NCBI GenBank assembly: GCA_019751935.1
Contig: JAIEMR010000115.1
Span: forward strand, 1-6,974
Length of the DNA stretch: 6,974 nt
Direction: 5' to 3'
From: Alphaproteobacteria bacterium
GTDB lineage: Bacteria; Pseudomonadota; Alphaproteobacteria; Paracaedibacterales; CAIULA01
Shown here: positions 1 to 6,299 of the stretch, piece after piece
Numbering within the stretch: position 1 is the stretch's first letter
How the letters are laid out: each line of letters opens with the position of its first letter
Notes under the pieces: generated by a model
What the model was told of the DNA's origin: nothing
Seen by the model: the letters and a program-made list of their open reading frames with translations, nothing else
The model's database searches: none
Made by a program: the position numbers and the translations under genes

Positions 1-2796
1 AGCTGATTCTAAATGACCTATATTACTTTTGACAGATCCTAGCCCACAAAATTTTTCATTATTTTCTACTCCAAATGCTTTACTAAGCCCTCTCACTTCG
101 ATAGGATCGCCTAACTTTGTTCCGGTGCCATGAGCTTCGATATAGCTAATACTGTTTGCTTCTACACCGCTTCGTTCTAATACTTTCTGAATTAAAGCAC
201 TTTGAGCTATAGGATTAGGAACTGTATAACCACTTGTCTTACCTCCTGAGTTAACTCCACTTCCTCGTATTACTCCATAAATTTGATCGCCATCTTCCAA
301 TGCCTCCTTATACCTCTTTAGTACCATGACTATTATCCCTTCTCCGGGAACATAACCATCAGCATACATACCAAAACTTTGGCATTTACCAATAGCACTT
401 AAAAATCTTCCTTGAGCTAATAATAAATATTTATGCGGATGAGGCATTAAGTTTGCACCAGCCACGATAGCTAAGGAGCACTCTTTGCTTTGAAGACTAT
501 TACAAGCAAAATGAAGAGCTGTGAGAGAACCGGAACACATAGTATCAAATGCAATACTAGGACCGGTTAAATTGAAAAAATAAGAAAGGCGATTTGCAAC
601 AGAGGCATACGAAGAATCAAGCATCAGTTCAGGCGTTTGAAATAAAGCATAATGGCCGAACATAACAGCCGCAAAAACCCCCGTATCCTTAGGAAAAGTG
701 GAATAACCTGTATCTTCTAAAGCATGGTAAGACATTTGCAAGAGATGGCGTTCTTGGGGATCTATTTTTACTGCATCCGTTGGAGAGATATTAAAAAAAT
801 AAGGATCAAAATTCTCTATACCACTTACAAAACCTCCATGCCTGCTATAAGTTTTTCCAGGAGTATCCATAGTGGCATCGTAATATGCTTTCCATGACCA
901 TCTATCTTGAGGGATTAAGCTTATACAATTCTTTTGCTGCTTCAGATTTTGCCAAAATTGCTCTTTATTATCAGCACCAGGAACTTTAAGTGCAACACCT
1001 ATCACTGCAATCAGTTTTTCTTCTTCTACTATATCTTTAGAAACTATTACAGGTTTTCTGTCAGCAACTTCAGAGGTAAACTCAGAAATAGAAGAGATTA
1101 GTGAACTGATGTTGTTTTTTTCAAATTCCTCTACAAGAGAAGCAAGGCAAGACCATTGTCGTGTTGCAAAATATTCGGTCAGATCTTCTAAATTTTGATA
1201 TTCGAAAAGCAAGGTTTTATTTAACCGAATTGAAGCATCATACATACGTATTTGCTTTTCCAAATCGCTAGTGATATTTAAAGAGACGATAGAATCGATA
1301 CCATACTGTTGAAATGTTTGAGAATCATCAAAGCTTGAAAGTTTTGTATGTTTTGTAAAACATTGCTCTAACCATTTACGAAGTATATTTCTTGACAAAG
1401 TTAATTTTTCAGAGGAAATAGTTCCTGGATCATCTCGAGTCTCTATTTTCTTAAAAAGACTTTCTTGAAATTTAGAAAAATCCCCTTTAAAAACAGCAAC
1501 ATTTCTATAAGGCATTTGAAGAATTTTTTCAAAAGCTTCTATGCCTTCTTCATTTGAAAGCCCTTCGTTTTTGTCTTTTTCTGGCATTATCATGCCACCA
1601 GACTCCCAAAGAGGCCAGCTAATAGATATGCTTTTACCTACTCTGTTACCAGTATTTACTAAATCATCTCTATAACGAATAAAATGATCAACAAATGAAT
1701 TTGCTGCCGCGTAATCCGTTTGCCCTAAATTACCAAGAATACCGGAGAGGGAAGAAAAAACGACAAAGAAATCAAGGGGACTTTCTTTACTAATTGAATC
1801 TAAAAGAATAAGTCCTTTAACTTTGGGGGCTAAAACCCGACAAAAACTCTCGTAATCTTTATTGATAAACAAGGCATCTTCAATAATGCCCGCTAAATGA
1901 AAAACTCCATGAATTGCACCGACAGTCTTACCAATATAACTCCATACTTCTTGAAGTTCTTGCTCTTGAGTCACATCACAAGAAAAATATAAAATATTTT
2001 CTCTGAGAAGAGACTCGTTCTCATGTAAAGAAAGCTTGCGTCTTCCTAACAAAATTACCGGATTGATTGTAACTTTTGCTATATAACGAGAAACAAGGAG
2101 AGGCAGTTTTCCTGTTCCTCCGGTTACTAAATATGTTTTGCTTTCATCAATATTTTCTCTTTTTTCTGCATAAACTTCACCCACAATAGGATCTATTTCT
2201 TCAATAAAACGCTTACCATTCTCATATGTAACAACAATCTCTTCCTCATCAAAAGAATGAAACTCATTAATAACCAAGGATAAATGATTTATTTTTTTTT
2301 GATTGATATTGATACTTTTAAATCGAAAAGATGGCATTTCTATTTTAAGTGATTTGAAAAAACCTTCTAAAGAACCACTCTCAACATCATTTCTATGCAT
2401 ATGAATATAAGCAGGTGCGGTTAAAGGATTTTTACAGAAAAACTGAAAAAAATAATATGCAGACGTCAGACTTGTTAAAAGCTCTCCTTCAACATCTGTT
2501 TCGCTTAGTCTTATAGCGTTAAGAACATAATCATTTTGATGTAAGGATTCAAGAAGCTCTATATATTGAGGATTATAAGAAAATGGGATTTTTTTGTTTA
2601 AATATATCGTTTTGTCTTGAGGAAAATTAACTGAAGTATTAGTAGTAACCCAAATAATTGTCTTGATTGAAGAAAAAGCTTTCGTAATTTCTTCTTGTAG
2701 GGAGATATCATTACAAAAAATTACTATTTTTTCTGGTATATTATTATGGTGAGCAATAACTGGCTTTTCTACTAACTTGAAGTTAAAAAAATGCAT
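1..2796 (-). CDS. Polyketide synthase, KR-ACP-KS, trans-AT-like (3' end outside window)
   Basis: A modular type I PKS polypeptide that would reduce a beta-keto intermediate, carry it on an ACP and extend it by a further KS. The frame is open for 932 codons from ATG 2796-2794 to base 1. In-frame TAA codons just upstream (one directly before the ATG) fix the start, and AAGGG lies 6 nt before it. Residues about 1-190 look like the KR structural subdomain. The catalytic KR follows: nucleotide motif TGGTGKLP at 225-232, IED at 305-307 (a B-type-like Asp), K325, S349, Y362 and N366. The ACP spans about 464-545, with the phosphopantetheine serine S502 in GIDSI. The KS starts near 594 and has a full triad: C754 in DTMCSGSL, H889 in EAHGTGT and H928 in NIGHLES. 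The HPHKYLLLAQGRFLS segment resembles trans-AT ketosynthases. The gene begins exactly at a KR, so the KS of that module must lie on another protein or be lost. The product is unknown. Confidence 0.93.
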   Translation of the reverse strand, partial: MHFFNFKLVEKPVIAHHNNIPEKIVIFCNDISLQEEITKAFSSIKTIIWVTTNTSVNFPQDKTIYLNKKIPFSYNPQYIELLESLHQNDYVLNAIRLSETDVEGELLTSLTSAYYFFQFFCKNPLTAPAYIHMHRNDVESGSLEGFFKSLKIEMPSFRFKSININQKKINHLSLVINEFHSFDEEEIVVTYENGKRFIEEIDPIVGEVYAEKRENIDESKTYLVTGGTGKLPLLVSRYIAKVTINPVILLGRRKLSLHENESLLRENILYFSCDVTQEQELQEVWSYIGKTVGAIHGVFHLAGIIEDALFINKDYESFCRVLAPKVKGLILLDSISKESPLDFFVVFSSLSGILGNLGQTDYAAANSFVDHFIRYRDDLVNTGNRVGKSISISWPLWESGGMIMPEKDKNEGLSNEEGIEAFEKILQMPYRNVAVFKGDFSKFQESLFKKIETRDDPGTISSEKLTLSRNILRKWLEQCFTKHTKLSSFDDSQTFQQYGIDSIVSLNITSDLEKQIRMYDASIRLNKTLLFEYQNLEDLTEYFATRQWSCLASLVEEFEKNNISSLISSISEFTSEVADRKPVIVSKDIVEEEKLIAVIGVALKVPGADNKEQFWQNLKQQKNCISLIPQDRWSWKAYYDATMDTPGKTYSRHGGFVSGIENFDPYFFNISPTDAVKIDPQERHLLQMSYHALEDTGYSTFPKDTGVFAAVMFGHYALFQTPELMLDSSYASVANRLSYFFNLTGPSIAFDTMCSGSLTALHFACNSLQSKECSLAIVAGANLMPHPHKYLLLAQGRFLSAIGKCQSFGMYADGYVPGEGIIVMVLKRYKEALEDGDQIYGVIRGSGVNSGGKTSGYTVPNPIAQSALIQKVLERSGVEANSISYIEAHGTGTKLGDPIEVRGLSKAFGVENNEKFCGLGSVKSNIGHLESA

Positions 2797-2802
2797 TTAT
2801 AA

Positions 2803-2807
2803 CCCTT
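2803..2807 (-). promoter_or_regulatory. Ribosome binding site of the PKS gene
   Basis: On the minus strand AAGGG stands 6 nt before the ATG at 2796. It is a moderate Shine-Dalgarno match at good spacing. Because a stop codon directly precedes the ATG in frame, this site supports 2796 as the true start of the PKS polypeptide. Confidence 0.5.
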
Positions 2808-2869
2808 ACATAAAAAAGAATTAGATCTGAATATCTCCTTTAAATAGAGCAATGAAAAGAAGAAAAAAA

Positions 2870-2897
2870 TTAATATTTTAAATCAGCTAAATCACAA
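2870..2897 (-). promoter_or_regulatory. Candidate sigma-70-like promoter for the PKS gene
   Basis: On the minus strand, TTGTGA (plus 2892-2897) and TATTAA (plus 2870-2875) are 16 bp apart and resemble -35 and -10 boxes. They lie about 75 bp upstream of the PKS start. In DNA this AT-rich such matches are common by chance, so this is only a candidate. Confidence 0.25.
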
Positions 2898-3011
2898 TCT
2901 GGAGACATTTAACTATGTAACGATAATATGAGAAAAATTCATAAGTCAGATAGTTCAAAAAATCTGTCTATTTAATTTAAGTGCCCCGAGAAAAATACAC
3001 AAAGATTATAC

Positions 3012-3040
3012 TTGTATTGATTCTATAGAGCTTCTATGTT
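3012..3040 (+). promoter_or_regulatory. Candidate promoter for the TIR-GTPase gene
   Basis: TTGTAT at 3012-3017 and TATGTT at 3035-3040 are 17 bp apart and would place a transcript start about 20 bases before the ATG at 3065. The -35 match is poor. TATACT at 3007-3012 is a better -10 hexamer but has no -35 partner. Low confidence. Confidence 0.2.
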
Positions 3041-3064
3041 TTTGAAAAATTTGCAATACATGTT

Positions 3065-3154
3065 ATGAAGCCTCCTAAATTCTTTCTGAAAATCTTTAAT
3101 CTCTTTTTTTTATTAGCCTTGATTTCTATCCAATACCTAACTCCACTAGCAGCA
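3065..3154 (+). other. Signal peptide or N-terminal membrane anchor of the TIR-GTPase
   Basis: Residues 1-30 have lysines at 2, 5 and 9, a Phe/Leu/Ile-rich core from about residue 11 to 28, and small residues (LAA) before a charged GEEKK stretch. This is the classic n-h-c pattern of a Sec signal peptide. If uncleaved it would serve as a single membrane anchor. Confidence 0.7.
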
Positions 3155-5731
3155 GGTGAAGAAAAAAAAGACAATATTCTTAGATTAAAAAGCCTTTGCC
3201 CTAACAGTCTTTCTGCTTATCTTAATGGAAGTCCCCCCCAAGAAGAACATGATTTTTTTAAGCAATGGAAAAATATAGTTAAGGAGTTAAAGCCCATTCT
3301 TGATGAAGGTGGATCTCCACGTATATTTATCAGTTATGCCTGGCATGTAAGCGCCGATGGACATTCCATCGATGATGAATCAACAATTGAAGAAGCATGT
3401 TACTACGATCAAATTGCTATAGAACTTGCTCACATATTGAATCAAATAGCCGGTTTCAATGTCCTTTTTGACAATGATAAGACTCTGAAGAACGGCATTA
3501 TTGAACAAGGTCCTTCTCGTTACATGGAAGAAATTGAAAATGTGGATGTTGTTATAAGCATTTGTACACCCTTATATTACAAACGTTCAACGTTAATGGT
3601 AAATGGAAAATCAACAGGAGTTAAAGAAGAAGTCGATAAGATTAAAGAACGTTTTAGAAAAACATCCACAAAAGTGTTTTATGTTCCTTTATTGGTTCAT
3701 GCATCAAAGGAGGATTTTCTAGAGTCAACTCTTTTGGTTGGGCAAGATTTCGAACGTATGCGCGACGTAATATTCCTTGATATGCGAGATAGGTCGACGT
3801 TTATTTCTAACATGTGGCAAGTTCTGCATCGATTATGGAATAATTTAAAATTACAATGGAGAGATCATCCTGAAACTAAATTTAATGATTTAACACAACG
3901 TTATATCAACATATTAGGAAAACTGCTATCTACGGATGATTACTATGATGAACGAAATAAGGCTCATCCTTCTCCAAATAAAGAAGGCTTAAAAGACCAA
4001 CACAATCGTTTACGAATTTTTACAACACCTTTAAAAAATATGGACCCTCTTCAAGTTGCAAGCTTGGTAAAACAAGAAATTAGCGAGCATCAAGCGTTAT
4101 TTAATGCCTCGCACAACCGTGATATTGTCGTTTTTTTAGGCAATACTGGATCCGGCAAAAGCACTTTAATCAACTTCTTGGCAGAAAAAGAATTAAAAAC
4201 CGATTTTCATGACCAAGGGTATGAATTGGTTAATCCAAATGACCCAACAGCAATGAAAATCGGTCAGGAATTAGATTCTGAAACTCTTTATCCCCAATGG
4301 GTTCAAATAGACGATCTGATATTATTTGATTTACCAGGGTTTAATGATACGGATGGAACCATTCGCAATTTAATCAATTCGGCATTTATTCACCAGATCA
4401 TCAATGAAGCAACTTCTGTGCGCTTTGTGTTGGTAGCTGGACAAGATGAGGTGACAGCGGCAAGAGGTTATTATATTAAAACGTTATTTCACGCCATGAA
4501 GAGGGCTTTTATGCAATCAGCGGTCATTGAAAATAATAGTCTATTTATCATGACAAAAAGCGATTTTAAATTTCAAGATCGCAAGAGAGCTATTGATTTT
4601 TTATGGGATAAAATGCAATCACCTTCTGGAAAATCATTTCAAAAGCAGTTAGATCTATGGAAAAAAAACGATCGATTATGGCATATGCCAAAGCCTCACT
4701 TTGATGATTGGACTACTCAATATGCCGTTACAAAACTTCTATTAACGGCACGTAACAATCTACAAAAGAAAATCCCTGTCCGATTTAATAAAGAAAACCG
4801 ATCAGGATTGATGAACAGTATTTTGAAAACTCGGCCAGCAACTCGGGAAGATATACAGGGGTTTAATGTCAGCGGATTTTATTCTTCTGAGGCTAATTGG
4901 CCATTAGAGGAAATGTTTTTTCACATGATGAAAAATAAAATACAAAATCAACGACTACAAGTATTTCAAGATCAATGGGATCGCATTCAGAAAGGAGAAG
5001 AAGGAGACCTTATCCCTCATAAGATTCCTGATTTTACGGTAACAGAATGTGACAATGAAATAAAAGCCTATGATGAACTGGAAGAAGTTCAATTGTTAAA
5101 AGAGGTTTGTCAGGATCCTTATGAGAAGGCACATCAGGATTTTCAGAACCAATACGGCAATTGGTTATTATTGCTAGATAAGTACGTACAATACCTTAAA
5201 AAATGTCAACCACTCCGTCACTTAATCGACGGGCATGAGGCAGTATACCGACGTTTTATCAATGGAAAATTGATTTATAAACCTAATCGAGATAACGAAG
5301 TTGATAGGATAGAAATCCCTTTTAGCATTCTGTCAAGCCCTTTAGAAGGAACATTTGATTTATCAGATAAATCAAAATTTGGAGATATAGGGGATAAAAT
5401 AAGCATTTCTGCAGGTTATCGAAAAGAACAGAAAGCTGAGAATAAAGGTAAAGTTGAAGTCTGGATCGTCCCTAAGTTTGTGGTTGAGAAAAATCTAGCC
5501 ACGACAGCAAAACATTTAGCGACCATTCTGGATAAATTTACATCCCCCGTAGGAGTATTTTGGACGTGGGGTAAATGGAATAATATGGATTGTTATGATT
5601 ATTTAACGAGCCAAAATTTTGATGAACTATCAAATGGTGAAAATTTATATGAAAAATACGCTCGCTGCTGTACGTGGAGTACAGCGGCCGGTTGGTGTCA
5701 ACTTGTCAGAAGATTTTACCTTCAATTTTAA
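3065..5731 (+). CDS. Exported or membrane-anchored TIR/SEFIR-like domain plus AIG1-type P-loop GTPase protein
   Basis: An 888-residue multidomain protein. Residues 1-30 look like a signal peptide: basic start, hydrophobic core at about 11-28, and a possible cleavage site after LAA. Residues about 86-260 look like a TIR/SEFIR domain: RIFISYAWH at 86-94, VDVVISICTPLYY at 160-172, and GVKEE at 185-189, where related TIRs keep the NAD-hydrolysing glutamate (E188 or E189). A GTPase domain follows at about 350-560: P-loop GNTGSGKST at 359-367, Walker B/G3 DLPG at 422-425 and G4-like TKSD at 497-500, as in AIG1/septin-like GTPases. Residues 600-740 are mostly helical and charged. The last 60 residues are rich in Trp and Cys. 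No Shine-Dalgarno sequence is seen. The ATG at 3065 is the first after an in-frame TAG at 3026-3028, and the next ATG, at residue 153, would cut into the TIR domain. Function is inferred only: a secreted effector, or a TIR-GTPase conflict protein with an odd leader. Confidence 0.9.
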   Translation: MKPPKFFLKIFNLFFLLALISIQYLTPLAAGEEKKDNILRLKSLCPNSLSAYLNGSPPQEEHDFFKQWKNIVKELKPILDEGGSPRIFISYAWHVSADGHSIDDESTIEEACYYDQIAIELAHILNQIAGFNVLFDNDKTLKNGIIEQGPSRYMEEIENVDVVISICTPLYYKRSTLMVNGKSTGVKEEVDKIKERFRKTSTKVFYVPLLVHASKEDFLESTLLVGQDFERMRDVIFLDMRDRSTFISNMWQVLHRLWNNLKLQWRDHPETKFNDLTQRYINILGKLLSTDDYYDERNKAHPSPNKEGLKDQHNRLRIFTTPLKNMDPLQVASLVKQEISEHQALFNASHNRDIVVFLGNTGSGKSTLINFLAEKELKTDFHDQGYELVNPNDPTAMKIGQELDSETLYPQWVQIDDLILFDLPGFNDTDGTIRNLINSAFIHQIINEATSVRFVLVAGQDEVTAARGYYIKTLFHAMKRAFMQSAVIENNSLFIMTKSDFKFQDRKRAIDFLWDKMQSPSGKSFQKQLDLWKKNDRLWHMPKPHFDDWTTQYAVTKLLLTARNNLQKKIPVRFNKENRSGLMNSILKTRPATREDIQGFNVSGFYSSEANWPLEEMFFHMMKNKIQNQRLQVFQDQWDRIQKGEEGDLIPHKIPDFTVTECDNEIKAYDELEEVQLLKEVCQDPYEKAHQDFQNQYGNWLLLLDKYVQYLKKCQPLRHLIDGHEAVYRRFINGKLIYKPNRDNEVDRIEIPFSILSSPLEGTFDLSDKSKFGDIGDKISISAGYRKEQKAENKGKVEVWIVPKFVVEKNLATTAKHLATILDKFTSPVGVFWTWGKWNNMDCYDYLTSQNFDELSNGENLYEKYARCCTWSTAAGWCQLVRRFYLQF

Positions 5732-5771
5732 TTGAAACATAATGTTCCGAGAAAAGCTGCATATATCGTGC

Positions 5772-5779
5772 GGGGGGGG
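5772..5779 (+). repeat. Homopolymeric tract of eight G
   Basis: Eight consecutive G residues stand out in otherwise AT-rich DNA, 41 bases after the stop codon of the TIR-GTPase gene. Such tracts slip during replication. No clear open frame depends on it here, so it could be a relic, an assembly error or a structural element. Confidence 0.8.
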
Positions 5780-5813
5780 TGCCGCTATGAAAGAGAAAAC
5801 CAGCACCATATAA

Positions 5814-5826
5814 GGTCTGTTGCAAA
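5814..5826 (+). repeat. Possible IS6-family-like terminal inverted repeat remnant
   Basis: GGTCTGTTGCAAA resembles the terminal inverted repeats of IS6-family elements (GGnnCTGTTGCAAA type) with one base missing. A similar but inverted word lies at 6303-6316. No IS6-type DDE transposase is found between them, so at most this is a remnant end. The match is short. Confidence 0.3.
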
Positions 5827-5895
5827 CGGTGCCCTAAGCTACAGAAATAAAACAAGCTATGCTATTTATTTTAAACCCAGCACTCAGACTTTTAA

Positions 5896-6087
5896 AAAGG
5901 TGTTTTTCAACAAATCAGAGAAAAAAAGGCCATTTTAGAAGCGTCCAATTTCGTAGGACAGAAATTTTGGGCTAAAGAATATTTCGTTAGTACAGTTGGC
6001 ATCAATGAACAAACAATCCGAAGTTATGTTTAAAATCAGGAAGCTGAGGATCAAAGAATAGAACAATTAAACCTGTTTAACGGGTAA
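5896..6087 (+). pseudogene. tnpA: IS200/IS605-family Y1 transposase (TnpA), C-terminal remnant with internal stop
   Basis: Translated in the frame of base 5941, this reads as the C-terminal part of an IS200-type HUH/Y1 transposase, which cuts and joins single-stranded DNA ends. The GQKFWAKEYFVSTVG segment (5962-6000 plus flanks) matches the family hallmark (G-x-x-x-WArgYFvsTvG). The next helix, INEQTIRSYV, carries the catalytic tyrosine (codon 6025-6027). A TAA at 6031-6033 interrupts the frame two codons later, and the matching Gln that helps bind metal in this family follows in NQE. The frame then ends at TAA 6085-6087 after EQLNLFNG. Intact proteins are about 130-150 residues. Here about the last 60 codons remain, and the HUH histidine motif was not found upstream. 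It is dead in this form, though an intact copy elsewhere could act on its ends. Confidence 0.8.
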
Positions 6088-6101
6088 TAAGTAACTCATA
6101 T

Positions 6102-6113
6102 CCACTTGAGTGG
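6102..6113. repeat. Short hairpin 1 downstream of tnpA remnant
   Basis: CCACT and AGTGG flank a 2-base loop. This lies 15 bases after the tnpA frame, where IS200/IS605 elements keep right-end hairpins recognised by TnpA. The same 5-base stem recurs in hairpin 2. With only two loop bases the folded stem may be shorter in practice. Confidence 0.5.
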
Positions 6114-6127
6114 TTTATCTATAGCTC

Positions 6128-6140
6128 CCACTTCTAGTGG
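6128..6140. repeat. Short hairpin 2 downstream of tnpA remnant
   Basis: CCACT (6128-6132) and AGTGG (6136-6140) form a 5-bp stem with a TCT loop. It repeats the stem of hairpin 1 about 26 bases further on. It probably belongs to the right end of the same IS200-like element, as a TnpA-binding structure or part of a structured 3' RNA. Confidence 0.5.
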
Positions 6141-6154
6141 AAGTAAGACTGAAT

Positions 6155-6200
6155 CCTTCGTTCAACTCAGCAGCCTTTGAGGCTCTTGGTTAGGAGAAGG
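6155..6200. repeat. Nested inverted repeats near probable IS200-like right end
   Basis: CCTTC (6155-6159) can pair with GAAGG (6196-6200), enclosing an inner stem AGCC (6172-6175) with GGCT (6181-6184). With hairpins 1 and 2 this makes a roughly 100-base structured block that stands out as GC-richer than its surroundings. The exact element boundary is not determined; it probably falls near 6200. Confidence 0.4.
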
Positions 6201-6299
6201 CTTAAATAATATTTTGGTATTCAGAGTCAAAACGAAACATTATTGGGATTGCTGCTAAATCTTTAATGAGGTTTAATCTAATATTATAACATTATTAAT
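6201..6299. other. AT-rich intergenic, nothing recognised
   Basis: Between the probable IS right end and the 3' end of the hydrolase fragment there is AT-rich sequence without a credible open frame, terminator stem or RNA gene. Confidence 0.5.

Larger units (their letters stand above)
2797..3064. promoter_or_regulatory. Divergent intergenic region between PKS and TIR-GTPase genes
   Basis: These 268 very AT-rich bases separate two divergently transcribed genes and must contain both promoters unless transcripts enter from elsewhere. No convincing open frame is seen here. A weak imperfect inverted repeat (CAGAT 2947-2951, ATCTG 2962-2966) is present but is not strong enough to call an operator. 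Candidate promoters are listed separately. Confidence 0.55.
5732..5895. other. Gene-free stretch after the TIR-GTPase; no recognised coding content
   Basis: I see no supported gene here. A 68-codon frame opens on a TTG directly behind the stop of the TIR-GTPase gene, but it has no recognisable domain, no Shine-Dalgarno sequence, and overlaps transposase debris in another frame. The stretch contains eight G in a row at 5772-5779. The word GGTGCC occurs at 5778-5783 and again at 5829-5834, with GCACC at 5803-5807 able to pair with either copy. No rho-independent terminator for the upstream gene is visible. Confidence 0.5.

Noticed and set aside
2947..2966. Inverted repeat CAGAT/ATCTG in the divergent intergenic region
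   Set aside because: A 5-bp stem with a 10-base spacer is expected by chance in AT-rich DNA of this length.
5778..5834. Structured RNA gene built on the GGTGCC/GCACC pairing
   Set aside because: Only 5-bp stems with long loops and no match to a tRNA or other RNA that I can recognise.
5732..5938. A 68-codon plus-strand open frame directly behind the TIR-GTPase stop
   Set aside because: It starts on TTG without a ribosome binding site, has no recognisable domain, runs through the G8 tract and overlaps the TnpA remnant in another frame.
6102..6200. Rho-independent terminator or CRISPR-like repeats
   Set aside because: The stems are not followed by a T-run, and there are only two similar short stems without regular spacers, so an IS end explains them better.
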